A stretch of DNA of 64,000 nt from JAKFEW01 sp036675505 (GTDB taxonomy: Bacteria; Cyanobacteriota; Sericytochromatia; S15B-MN24; JAQBPE01), in the NCBI GenBank assembly GCA_036675505.1, contig JAKFEW010000154.1:1-64000 (forward strand), read 5' to 3'. A program made the translations under genes and the position numbers. Positions 16,169-24,443 of this stretch are shown one piece after another; the stretch's first letter is position 1; each line of letters starts with the position of its first letter. The notes beneath the pieces are model-generated. The model worked only from the letters and a program-made list of their open reading frames with translations, was not told where the DNA came from and searched no databases.

Positions 16169-17674
16169 ATGCAGCAAATCCCGACCCCCTTCTTCATCTT
16201 CGAGATGGCCAACAACCATATGGGCGACGTGGCCCATGGGCAGCGCGTCGTGCGCGAGTTCGCGGCGGTGGCCCGCGAGTTCCCGGCGTTCAGCTTCGCC
16301 TTCAAGCTGCAGTACCGCGACCTCGACACCTTCATCCACCCGGCCGCGCGCGGGCGCGACGACATCAAGTACGTGAAGCGCTTCTCCGAGACACGGCTCG
16401 ACGACGACCAGCTGCGCGCGATCGTCGAGACGATCCGCGAGGAGGGCCTGATCACCGTCTGCACGCCGTTCGACGAGCCTTCGGTCGGCAAGATCGAGGC
16501 GCATGGGATCGAGGTCGTGAAGATCGCGAGCTGCTCGCTCACGGACTGGCCCCTGCTCGAGCGGGTGGTCGAGACCGACAAGCCGATCGTGGCGTCGACC
16601 GCCGGCGCCGAGCTCGCGGACATCGACCGGGTCGTGGCGTTCCTCCAGCACCGCCAGAAGCGCTTCGTGTTGATGCACTGCGTCGCCGAGTACCCCACGC
16701 CGGACGCCGGGCTGCAGCTCAACCAGATCGACCTGCTGCGCGGGCGCTACCCGGACGTGGCGATCGGCTACTCCACCCACGAGCACCCCGACAACACGAC
16801 CGCCGTCCAGCTCGCGGTGGCCAAGGGCGCCCGCGCCTTCGAGAAGCACGTCGGCGTGCCGACCCCCGCCTGGCCGCTCAACCCCTATTCGGCCTCGCCG
16901 GATCAGGTGCGGCGCTGGCTGCAGGCCGCGCAACAGGCCTTCGAGATGGGCGGCGTCCTGGACGGGCGTCCGCCGGCCACCGAGGCGGCGGCCGCGAGCC
17001 TGAACTCGTTGCGGCGCGGCGTGTTCGCGCGGCGCGACATCCAGCCTGGCGAGGTCGTGCGAACGGCCGACGTCTACTTCGCCTTCCCGCCCGCGCCCGA
17101 TCAGTGGCTCGCGAACGACTGGTCGAAGTACCACCGCTTCGTGGCGACCGGCCCGATCGCCGCGGACGGCGCCCTCACCACCGCGAATACGGAGCTCGAG
17201 GACGGCCACGAGCGCGTCTACGCGGTCGCCCGCCAGGTGCGCGATCTGCTCGCCCGCACGCACATCCCGGTGCCTGGCGGCGCTGAGCTCGAGATCTCGC
17301 ACCACTACGGCCTGGACGAGTTCCACCGCTTCGGCCTCACGATGATCACCGTCGTGAACCGCGAATACTGCAAGAAGCTGCTGGTGCTGCTGCCCGGCCA
17401 GGTGCACCCGGAGCAGCACCACAAGCTCAAGGAAGAGACCTTCCACGTGCTGCACGGGGACCTGCGGGTCAAGCTCGATGGGGAGGCCGCCACGCTCGGC
17501 CCTGGCGACGTCGTCACCATTGGCCGCGGCGTGCGCCACGAGATGGCCACCGAAGCGGGTGCCGTGGTGGAGGAGCTCTCCTCGACGCACCACCAGGGCG
17601 ATTCGTACTACAGCGATCCGGCGATCGGCGCGAACCAGCACCGCAAGACCTACATCAAGTATTGGTTGAATTGA
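16169..17674 (+). CDS. NeuB-family nonulosonate synthase fused to a C-terminal cupin
   Basis: 501 residues. The N-terminal ~270 form the NeuB TIM barrel that condenses PEP with an aldose, with FEMANNHMGD, FKLQYRD, KIASCS, STAG and GYSTHEHP motifs. A SAF/antifreeze-like segment follows (~285-335; LRRGVFARRDIQPGEVV). An extra ~110-residue C-terminal cupin carries EETFHVLHGDLRVKLDGE and GVRHEM, with His/Glu ligands for a metal. NeuB proteins are usually ~340 aa, so the cupin is an addition. It may be a sugar isomerase or epimerase acting on the same substrate (inference). It lies in an operon with a TPP enzyme and C-methyltransferases. AGAGG precedes ATG 16169. Confidence 0.85.
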   Translation: MQQIPTPFFIFEMANNHMGDVAHGQRVVREFAAVAREFPAFSFAFKLQYRDLDTFIHPAARGRDDIKYVKRFSETRLDDDQLRAIVETIREEGLITVCTPFDEPSVGKIEAHGIEVVKIASCSLTDWPLLERVVETDKPIVASTAGAELADIDRVVAFLQHRQKRFVLMHCVAEYPTPDAGLQLNQIDLLRGRYPDVAIGYSTHEHPDNTTAVQLAVAKGARAFEKHVGVPTPAWPLNPYSASPDQVRRWLQAAQQAFEMGGVLDGRPPATEAAAASLNSLRRGVFARRDIQPGEVVRTADVYFAFPPAPDQWLANDWSKYHRFVATGPIAADGALTTANTELEDGHERVYAVARQVRDLLARTHIPVPGGAELEISHHYGLDEFHRFGLTMITVVNREYCKKLLVLLPGQVHPEQHHKLKEETFHVLHGDLRVKLDGEAATLGPGDVVTIGRGVRHEMATEAGAVVEELSSTHHQGDSYYSDPAIGANQHRKTYIKYWLN

Positions 17675-17681
17675 GGCCCCG

Positions 17682-19496
17682 ATGGCGACCCCGGTCCGTC
17701 TCGCCGATTACGTGATGGCGTTCCTGGCGGAACGCGGCGCGCGCCACGTGTTCCTGCTGCCGGGCGGCGGGGCGATGCACCTCGTCGACGCCCTCGGCAG
17801 CTGCGCCGGCCTGAAGTACGTCGCGCAGCACCACGAGCAGGCCGTGGGCATCGCGGCCGAGGCCTACGCCCGCGTGGCCGAGCGGCCCGGCGTGGCGCTC
17901 GTGACCACCGGCCCGGGCGCCACGAACGCGGTGACCCCCGTGACGGGCGCGTGGATCGAGTCGGTCCCGCTCGTGGTGATCTCCGGCCAGGTGAAGCGCG
18001 CCGACCTCATGCGCGGCGCGCCGGTGCGCCAACGCGGCGTGCAGGAGGTCGACATCGTGCGCATGGTCGCGGGCGTGACGAAGTACGCCGTGACCGTCGA
18101 GGACCCGCTCTCGATCCGCTACCACCTCGAAAAGGCGCTGTTCCTCGCCACCGAGGGCCGCCAGGGCCCCGTCTGGATCGATCTGCCGCTCGACGTGCAG
18201 GGGGCGCCGATCGACCCGGACGCGCTGCAGGGCTTCGAGCCACCGGCACCGGCGGACTCGGCGCCGCTCGCGGCCGCGATCGCGCGCGTCGTCGCGGCGC
18301 TCGCGCGGTCCGAACGGCCGCTGCTGCTCGCGGGCCACGGCGTGCGGCTCGCGGGCGCGGCCGCGCCCTTCCGCCGGCTCGTGGAGGCCCTCGGCGTGCC
18401 GGTGCTGACCACCTGGAACGCGCTCGACCTCCTGCCTTTCGACCACGCGCTCTGCGTGGGCCGCCCGGGCGCGGTGGCCGTGCGCGCGCCGAACCTCGCG
18501 GTGCAGAATTGCGACCTCCTCATCACGATCGGGGCGCGCCTCGACAACGTGGTCACCGCCTACAACCCCGCCCAGTTCGCGCGCAGCGCCCACAAGATCA
18601 TCGTCGACGTCGACCCGAACGAGCTCGCGAAGCACACGTTGCCGGACGCCGAGACCGTGGAGGCGGATGCCTGCGCGTTCGTCGAGGCCCTGCTCGCGGC
18701 GGCCCCGCCGCGCGCCGACCGGCCGGCCTGGCTGGCGCGCTGTGCCGCGTGGAAGGCCCGCTGGACGCGCCTCGACGGCCAGGCGCTGCCCACGAGCGGC
18801 CCGATCGGGCACAGCCACGTCGCCGATCGCCTGAGCGAGGCGCTGCCGCCCGATACCTTGATCGTGACCGGCAGCTCGGGGCTCGCGGTCGAGGCGTTCT
18901 ACCTCACGTTCCGCAACAAGCCGGGCCAGCGGGTCTTCCTGACCTCTGGCCTCGGCGCCATGGGCTACGGCCTCGCGGCGGCGATCGGCGCGGCCACCGC
19001 ACATGGCGGGAAGATCGCGCTCGTCGAGAGCGACGGCAGCATGCAGCTCAACGTCCAGGAGCTCGCGACGGTCAGGGCCCAGAACCTCCCGATCATCATC
19101 TTCCTGCTCGACAACCAGGGCTACGCCTCGATCCGCGCCACCCAGCGCGGCTACTTCGCGGGCCGCTACGTGGGCACCGGCCCCGAGGCGAACCTCGGCA
19201 TGCCGGACTGGGAGGCCTTGGCCGCCGCGTACGGCATCCCCGCGATGCGCATCGACGACGCGGCGGACCTCGACGCGGGGCTCGCGCGCGCCTGGAGCCA
19301 GGACGGCCCGTTGCTCTGCGTGATCGGGCTGGTGAAGGACGAGGCGCTCTGGCCACGGGTCGCGGCCCAGCCCCAGCCCGACGGCACGATCGTGTCGATG
19401 CCGCTCGAGGACATGTCGCCGCTGCTGCCGCTCGATCGGCTCGAGGCCGAGATGCTCGTGCCGCTCTCGGAGGCGTCTCGCCGTGTCGCCCGCTGA
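17682..19496 (+). CDS. Acetolactate-synthase-like TPP-dependent enzyme
   Basis: 604 residues with the full TPP-enzyme layout: Pyr domain with catalytic Glu52 in QHHEQAVGIAAEAYAR, a central domain, and a PP domain with ESDGSMQLN binding the Mg-diphosphate. There is no acetohydroxyacid-synthase small subunit or other branched-chain amino-acid gene nearby. In this context it more likely adds a two-carbon unit from pyruvate to a CDP-4-keto-3,6-dideoxy sugar, as YerE does in yersiniose synthesis (inference from rfbG/rfbH context; YerE belongs to the same superfamily). It starts 7 nt after the NeuB-cupin stop and is clearly cotranscribed. Confidence 0.8.
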   Translation: MATPVRLADYVMAFLAERGARHVFLLPGGGAMHLVDALGSCAGLKYVAQHHEQAVGIAAEAYARVAERPGVALVTTGPGATNAVTPVTGAWIESVPLVVISGQVKRADLMRGAPVRQRGVQEVDIVRMVAGVTKYAVTVEDPLSIRYHLEKALFLATEGRQGPVWIDLPLDVQGAPIDPDALQGFEPPAPADSAPLAAAIARVVAALARSERPLLLAGHGVRLAGAAAPFRRLVEALGVPVLTTWNALDLLPFDHALCVGRPGAVAVRAPNLAVQNCDLLITIGARLDNVVTAYNPAQFARSAHKIIVDVDPNELAKHTLPDAETVEADACAFVEALLAAAPPRADRPAWLARCAAWKARWTRLDGQALPTSGPIGHSHVADRLSEALPPDTLIVTGSSGLAVEAFYLTFRNKPGQRVFLTSGLGAMGYGLAAAIGAATAHGGKIALVESDGSMQLNVQELATVRAQNLPIIIFLLDNQGYASIRATQRGYFAGRYVGTGPEANLGMPDWEALAAAYGIPAMRIDDAADLDAGLARAWSQDGPLLCVIGLVKDEALWPRVAAQPQPDGTIVSMPLEDMSPLLPLDRLEAEMLVPLSEASRRVAR

Positions 19497-19596
19497 GCCT
19501 TCCTCAACTCCCTCGACTCCTTCGTCCCCCTCACCACCCTGCGGGGACCTCTCCCCCTTGCCAGCCCCCCCACGAACCCACCCGGAGAGGGGAAGG
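19497..19596 (+). other. C-rich, repeat-like gap inside the sugar operon
   Basis: A 100-nt stretch, pyrimidine-rich on this strand (runs of CTC, CCC and CTT), followed by a purine block GGAGAGGGGAAGG. Its composition is unlike the genes on both sides, and it resembles the short intergenic repeats built around CCCTCTCC/GGAGAGGG found in many GC-rich genomes. The purine block also serves as an excellent Shine-Dalgarno for the GTG at 19597. I see no clean inverted repeat. Confidence 0.35.
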
Positions 19597-20649
19597 GTGC
19601 TCGTGTGTCTGGCTTGTGGGGCTGAAGCTGAGTTCAGTTCTTGCGCCGCGTGCGGGCACCGGTGGCGCGAGGTGGATGGTGCGGCGGCGCTGGGCTACTA
19701 TGCCGGGCTCGCCGATCGCTCGCGCCAGCCTGCGGCTGACCTCGATCGCAAGTTTGCCGAGCGGCTGGCGCTGGTCCGGCCGTTTCTGCGCCCCGGCGCG
19801 CGCGTGCTCGAGATCGGCTGCGCCGACGGCGGCTTCGGCGAACGCGTGAAGGCCGCCTGCGACCTGCGCTACGAGGGTGTCGAGCCCTCGCGCGATGCCG
19901 AGGCCGCGGCGGCGCGCCTCGACAGGGTCTGGCGCGCCCCGCTCGCGGAGGTGGACGACGGCGTTTACGACGTGGTGCTAGCGTTCCACGTGATCGAGCA
20001 CGTGCCGGACCTGGCCGCGCTGCTTGGCGAGATCCGCGGGCGCCTGGCGCCTGGCGGCGTGCTCGTCGCCGAGGTGCCCCATGAGGCAGGCCACCCGCTG
20101 CTCGACGCCGATCCACACCCGGAGCACGTCCACTCCTTCACCAGCGCCTCCCTCGCCGCCGCGCTCCGGCGCGCCGACCTCACGGTGACCCGCCTTGCGA
20201 TCGGCGGCTTCGAGTCACCGCTCTACCCTGACGGGCTGCGCGTGATCGCCCGGCCGAGCGTCTCGGCAGCCGAGCGCCGTGCGGCGCTGGTCGAGCGGTT
20301 CCGGCGGATCGCCGGCCCCACCGGCCTGGTGATCTACGGCCTCGGCGGCGATTTCCGTGGCTGGGTGGCCCCTTACCTCGATGCGCTCCCAGACGTGGTG
20401 CTCATCGACGGCGACCCGGCCCGGGCAGGCGAGCGCGTGGCCGGGCACCCGATCGCGCTACCGGAGGCGCTGGCGGCCGAGGCTGGCCGACCGGTGCTCG
20501 TGGCGAGCTACCGCTTCGAGGCGGAAATCCGCGCGCGGCTCCTGGAGCTGGGCGTGGCGCCGGCCCGGATCTACGGCCTGGCGGACGTGTACGGCCCCGA
20601 CGCGGAGGCCGCGGGCGCCCCCTCGCGGGCCGCGGCGCCACGGGTTTGA
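19597..20649 (+). CDS. Class I SAM methyltransferase, sugar-C-methyltransferase-like
   Basis: 350 residues. A zinc-ribbon-like start (CLACG and CAACG) precedes a Rossmann domain with VLEIGCADGGFG and LAFHVIEHVPDLAALLGEI. The C-terminal third (VIYGLGGDFRGW, VVLIDGDPAR, VLVASYRFEAEI) parallels the C-terminal domain of the methyltransferase at 14936. It probably methylates a sugar nucleotide or lipid-linked sugar. GTG 19597, preceded by GGAGAGGGGAAGG, is preferred over a GTG at 19483 that would add a low-complexity Ser/Pro-rich 38-residue leader and overlap the TPP gene. The stop overlaps the next gene. Confidence 0.75.
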   Translation: MLVCLACGAEAEFSSCAACGHRWREVDGAAALGYYAGLADRSRQPAADLDRKFAERLALVRPFLRPGARVLEIGCADGGFGERVKAACDLRYEGVEPSRDAEAAAARLDRVWRAPLAEVDDGVYDVVLAFHVIEHVPDLAALLGEIRGRLAPGGVLVAEVPHEAGHPLLDADPHPEHVHSFTSASLAAALRRADLTVTRLAIGGFESPLYPDGLRVIARPSVSAAERRAALVERFRRIAGPTGLVIYGLGGDFRGWVAPYLDALPDVVLIDGDPARAGERVAGHPIALPEALAAEAGRPVLVASYRFEAEIRARLLELGVAPARIYGLADVYGPDAEAAGAPSRAAAPRV

Positions 20650-21077
20650 ACGCCCGGATGCCCCGCGCGACCGAGGGCTCGGCGGCCCGCCGCAGGATCG
20701 ATCCGCGCTTCTGGCGCTTCCTCCTGGTGGGCGTCCTGAACACGGCCTTCGGCTACTCGCTCTTCCTCGTGCTCGCCCACTCGCCGCTGCCGCTCTTCGT
20801 GGCGATGCTGCTCGCCAACGTCGGCGCAATCGGTTTTAATTTCCGCACGACCGGCCAGTGGGTCTTCGGCAGCCGGGATTTCCGGCTCCTGGGCCGATTT
20901 TTCGCGGGCTACGGGGTACACTTCCTCATCAACTACGTCGCGCTGCGGGCCTTGCTCGCCTTCGACGTGCCCCTGGTCCCCGCGTCCGCCGGGCTGCTGG
21001 TGCCGATGGCCGTGCTTTCGTTCCTGATCAACCGCCACTTCGTGTTCGACCTTCCGGCCCCCGAGGACCGTCCGTGA
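20646..21077 (+). CDS. GtrA-like flippase-type membrane protein
   Basis: 143 residues with four predicted membrane helices and the GtrA signature RFLLVGVLNTAFGY at the start of helix 1 and FNFRTTGQWVF in the loop. GtrA-type proteins are thought to flip polyprenyl-phosphate-linked sugars across the inner membrane for cell-surface polymers. The gene directly downstream encodes a GT2 with C-terminal membrane helices, the usual GtrB partner. The start is TTG 20646 (TTGA overlap with the methyltransferase stop) or ATG 20658; the coupling favours the former. Confidence 0.8.
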   Translation: MNARMPRATEGSAARRRIDPRFWRFLLVGVLNTAFGYSLFLVLAHSPLPLFVAMLLANVGAIGFNFRTTGQWVFGSRDFRLLGRFFAGYGVHFLINYVALRALLAFDVPLVPASAGLLVPMAVLSFLINRHFVFDLPAPEDRP

Positions 21078-22069
21078 CCGCGCTCGTCTCCATCGTGACG
21101 CCCACCTTCAACGAGGAGGGGAACGTCGATCACCTGTACGAGCGCATCAAGGCGGTGATGGCGGGCCTGCCCGGTTACGACTACGAGCACCTCTTCATCG
21201 ACAACGCGTCGGCTGACGGCACGGTGGTCAAGATCAAGGCGATCGCGGCGCTCGACCCGCGCGTCAAGCTGATCGTGAACATCCGGAACTTCGGGCCCGT
21301 GCGCTCGCCGTACCATGGCATGCTCTCGGCGAGCGGCGACGTCGTGATCCTGCTGGCCTCGGACCTGCAAGACCCGCCCGAGCTGATCCCGGACTTCCTC
21401 GCGAAGTGGCGCGAGGGCTATCCGGTCGTGCTCGGGGTCAAGACCACCTCCCAGGAGCCGCTGCCGATGTACCTGCTGCGCGGCCTCTACTACCGCCTCG
21501 TCTCGGGCATGGCGGACGTCACGCTGGTGCGGCACGCCACGGGCTTCGGCCTGTATGCGCGGTCCGTGATGGAGGAGCTGCGGGCGATCGACGATCCCTA
21601 CCCCTACGTGCGGGGCCTGATCTCGGAGCTCGGTTTCCCTACCGCGACGATCGCCTACCACCAGCCCCAGCGCACCTGGGGCGTCACCACCTACACGTTC
21701 TACCGGCTATACGACGTCGCGATGCTCGGCATCACGAGCCACTCCAAGGTGCCGCTGCGGCTGGCCTCGATGGTGGGCTTCCTGGTCGCCGGCCTGAGCC
21801 TGCTGGTCGCGCTGGGCTACCTCGTCGCCAAGCTGATCCTCTGGAACTACTTCCCGAACATCGGCCAGGCGCCCACCGTCATCGGCCTGTTCTTCTTCGG
21901 CGGCGTCCAGCTCATCTTCACGGGGATCCTCGGGGAGTACATCGGCGCGATCCACACGCGGGTGATGCGCCGGCCGCTCGTGGTCGAACGGGAGCGCGTG
22001 AACTTCGGGCCGGCGCACGAGATGCGCGTGCCGGCCTCCCCGGCGCGCGAGGCCGGGTCGCTCGAATGA
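21074..22069 (+). CDS. Family 2 glycosyltransferase with membrane anchor (GtrB/ArnC-like)
   Basis: 331 residues. GT-A domain: VSIVTPTFNEEGNV at the start, SDLQDPPELIPDF as the metal-binding region, and QRTWGVTTYTFYRLYDVA near its end. Two C-terminal membrane helices (about 235-300) follow. This layout is that of polyprenyl-phosphate sugar synthases, which move a sugar from a nucleotide onto undecaprenyl phosphate. Paired with GtrA, it would supply lipid-linked sugar for periplasmic GT-C enzymes such as the two large membrane proteins nearby. GTG start at 21074 in a GTGA overlap. Confidence 0.85.
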   Translation: MTALVSIVTPTFNEEGNVDHLYERIKAVMAGLPGYDYEHLFIDNASADGTVVKIKAIAALDPRVKLIVNIRNFGPVRSPYHGMLSASGDVVILLASDLQDPPELIPDFLAKWREGYPVVLGVKTTSQEPLPMYLLRGLYYRLVSGMADVTLVRHATGFGLYARSVMEELRAIDDPYPYVRGLISELGFPTATIAYHQPQRTWGVTTYTFYRLYDVAMLGITSHSKVPLRLASMVGFLVAGLSLLVALGYLVAKLILWNYFPNIGQAPTVIGLFFFGGVQLIFTGILGEYIGAIHTRVMRRPLVVERERVNFGPAHEMRVPASPAREAGSLE

Positions 22070-23397
22070 GCGAAGCCGAGGCCCTCAAGGCCCAGATCCT
22101 GGAGCTGGTCGCGCAGTACCACGCCGTTGCCCACCAGCGCCCGGCCTTCGTGCCCGGCCAGAGCCGCGTCAATTACGCCGGCCGGTTCTACGGGCCGCCC
22201 GAGATGGTCAACCTGGTCGACGCCTCGCTGGATTTTTGGCTGACGGCGGGCCCATACTCGGCGAAGTTCGAGGCCTGGATGAAGGCCTATTTCGGCGCCC
22301 AGGACTTCGCGCTGGTGAACTCGGGCTCGTCGGCGAACCTCGTGATGGTCTCCACGCTCTGCGCGGTCGAAACGCCCCGCCTGCTGCGCGGTGATGACCC
22401 GCCGGCCCTGAAGCCGGGCGACGAGGTGATCACGCCCGCGGTCACCTTCCCGACGACGCTCGCGCCGATCCTCCAGAACAACCTCGTGCCGGTCTTCGTC
22501 GACTGCGATCCCGAGACCTACAACGTGGATCCGCTGGCGGTCGCGGAGGCCGTGGGCCCGCGCACGCGCGCGATCTTCGTGCCCCACACGCTCGGCGTGC
22601 CAGCGGACCTCGACGCGATCATGGCGGTCGCCCGCGAGCGGGGCCTGTGGCTGCTCGAGGACGGCTGCGACGCCCTCGGCGCCCGCTGGGACGGCAAGCT
22701 GGTCGGCACCTTCGGCGCCATGTCGTCGCTCAGCTTCTTCCCGGCCCACCACATCACGATGGGCGAGGGCGGCGGCGTGGTCACGAACCACCCGCGCCTC
22801 AAGAAGGTGGTGCGCTCGGTCCGCGATTGGGGCCGCGACTGTTGGTGCGATCCGGGCGTCTCGGACACCTGCAAGAACCGCTTCGGCTGGAAGCTCGGCG
22901 AGTTGCCCGCGGGCTACGACCACAAGTACATCTACTCGAACATCGGCTACAACCTCAAGGCCACGGACCTGCAGGCGGCGATCGGCCTCGCGCAGACGGC
23001 CCGCATCGCGGACTTCGTGGCCGCCCGGCAGCGCAACTTCGCGCGCTACCTCGCGGCGCTCCAGCCGCTCGCGCATGCGCTGGCGCTGCCGCGCATCCCG
23101 GCGAAGGCGGAGCCGTCGCCGTTCGGCTTCCCGCTCACCGTGCGGGAAGGGCTCGACCGCCAGCGCCTCGTGGCGTGCCTCGAGGGCGCGAACATCGAGA
23201 CGCGCCAGGTCTTCGGCGGGAACATCCTGCGCCAGCCCGGCTACCTCGACATCCCGCGCCGCGTGCATGGTGATCTCGCGGGGTCGGATCGCATCATGCG
23301 CGACACGATCTTCGTGGGCGTATGGCCCGGCATGACGGATGCGATGATCGACTACGTCGTCGCGACGGTCGCGGGCTTCGTCCAGCGAGGCGGCTAG
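22066..23397 (+). CDS. rfbH: CDP-4-keto-6-deoxyglucose 3-dehydrase (E1, [2Fe-2S]/PMP enzyme)
   Basis: 443 residues of the DegT/DnrJ fold. The usual PLP lysine is replaced by His229 in FFPAHHITMGEGG, the diagnostic change of the dehydrases that use PMP. The four iron-sulfur cysteines are Cys201, Cys259, Cys261 and Cys269, an exact C-X57-C-X1-C-X7-C pattern as in Yersinia E1. The enzyme removes the C3 hydroxyl of CDP-4-keto-6-deoxyglucose together with a reductase (E3), for which no gene is seen in this window. It acts directly after RfbG. ATGA overlap with the GT2 gene. Confidence 0.93.
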   Translation: MSEAEALKAQILELVAQYHAVAHQRPAFVPGQSRVNYAGRFYGPPEMVNLVDASLDFWLTAGPYSAKFEAWMKAYFGAQDFALVNSGSSANLVMVSTLCAVETPRLLRGDDPPALKPGDEVITPAVTFPTTLAPILQNNLVPVFVDCDPETYNVDPLAVAEAVGPRTRAIFVPHTLGVPADLDAIMAVARERGLWLLEDGCDALGARWDGKLVGTFGAMSSLSFFPAHHITMGEGGGVVTNHPRLKKVVRSVRDWGRDCWCDPGVSDTCKNRFGWKLGELPAGYDHKYIYSNIGYNLKATDLQAAIGLAQTARIADFVAARQRNFARYLAALQPLAHALALPRIPAKAEPSPFGFPLTVREGLDRQRLVACLEGANIETRQVFGGNILRQPGYLDIPRRVHGDLAGSDRIMRDTIFVGVWPGMTDAMIDYVVATVAGFVQRGG

Positions 23398-23399
23398 CG

Positions 23400-24443
23400 A
23401 TGGGCAACCCGCTCGCCGGCGAGCTGGAGGAGGTCACGACGCACCTCGCGCCGATCTGGGCCGAGCTCGCGGGCGCCCGCATCTTGCTGACGGGGGGCAC
23501 CGGCTTCTACGGCTGCTGGCTGCTCGAAACGCTCACCTGGGCCGTCGACACGGGCGGGGTCGACGTGGCGATCGACGTCCTGACGCGTGATCCGGCCACC
23601 TTCACGGCGAAGGCGCCCCACCTCGCCGGTCACCGCGCGGTCCGGCTGGTGACCGGCGACGTCCGCACGCTCGCCCCGGGGGCAACGCGCTACACCCACG
23701 TGATCCATGCCGCGACCGAGACGCGCTCGGACCACTACGCCGCGGCCCCGCTGGCGATGTTCGACACGATCGTGGCCGGCACGCGCGCGGTCCTCGAGGT
23801 CGCACGCGCGAGCGGGGCGCGCATGCTGCTCACGAGCTCGGGCGCCGTCTACGGGCCGCAGCCGCCGACCTTGAGCCATGTCCCGGAGGACTTCCCGGGA
23901 GGCCCGGACCCGCTCGACCCGCGCGCCGCCTATGGCGAGGGGAAGCGCGCCGCCGAGGCCATGGCCGCGCTGTACGGCGAGGCCCACGGCCTGCCGGTCG
24001 TCGTGGCCCGTGGCTGGGCGTTCGTGGGACCGTACTTCGCGCTCGACTGGCACTTCGCGATCGGCAACTTCCTGCGCGACGCGCTGGCTGGTGGCCCGGT
24101 CCGCGTCGCCGGCGACGGCACGCCCTATCGCTCGTACCTTTACGCCGCGGACCTCGCGGAGTGGCTCTGGACCATGCTCGCGCGCGGGCAGGCGGGACGC
24201 GCGTACAACCTCGGCTCGGAGGACGGTCGGCCGCTCGGCGAGGTGGCTCGCCTGGTCGGGGCGATCGCCGGCGTCTCGGTCGAGGTCGCGCAGGTCGCCC
24301 GGCCTGGCGCCCCGATCTCGCGCTATGTGCCGGCCACCCGGCGGGCGGCCGACGAGCTCGGGCTCAGGCCGCGCGTCGACCTGGACGAGGCGATCCGCCG
24401 CACGCTGCGGTGGCACCGCCTGCGCGCGGGGGCGCCCGCATGA
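23400..24443 (+). CDS. NAD-dependent epimerase/dehydratase (extended SDR)
   Basis: 347 residues with Rossmann motif LLTGGTGFYG near residue 32, TSSGAVYG and the catalytic YGEGK pair, as in UDP/CDP-sugar epimerases, dehydratases and 4-reductases. Placed 2 nt after rfbH, it probably acts on the 3,6-dideoxy-4-keto product as the C4 reductase or an epimerase (compare RfbS, YerF); the exact reaction cannot be decided. Preceded by the rfbH tail, with ATG 23400; its stop overlaps the next start (ATGA). Confidence 0.8.
   Translation: MGNPLAGELEEVTTHLAPIWAELAGARILLTGGTGFYGCWLLETLTWAVDTGGVDVAIDVLTRDPATFTAKAPHLAGHRAVRLVTGDVRTLAPGATRYTHVIHAATETRSDHYAAAPLAMFDTIVAGTRAVLEVARASGARMLLTSSGAVYGPQPPTLSHVPEDFPGGPDPLDPRAAYGEGKRAAEAMAALYGEAHGLPVVVARGWAFVGPYFALDWHFAIGNFLRDALAGGPVRVAGDGTPYRSYLYAADLAEWLWTMLARGQAGRAYNLGSEDGRPLGEVARLVGAIAGVSVEVAQVARPGAPISRYVPATRRAADELGLRPRVDLDEAIRRTLRWHRLRAGAPA

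Noticed and set aside
17682..19496. Calling the TPP enzyme acetolactate synthase (ilvB)
   Set aside because: No small subunit, ilvC or leu genes are present, and it lies inside a deoxysugar operon.
19483..19596. GTG at 19483 as start of the second sugar methyltransferase
   Set aside because: It would add a 38-residue Ser/Pro/Thr leader encoded by a repeat-like C-rich stretch; GTG 19597 has a much better Shine-Dalgarno and begins at the zinc ribbon.
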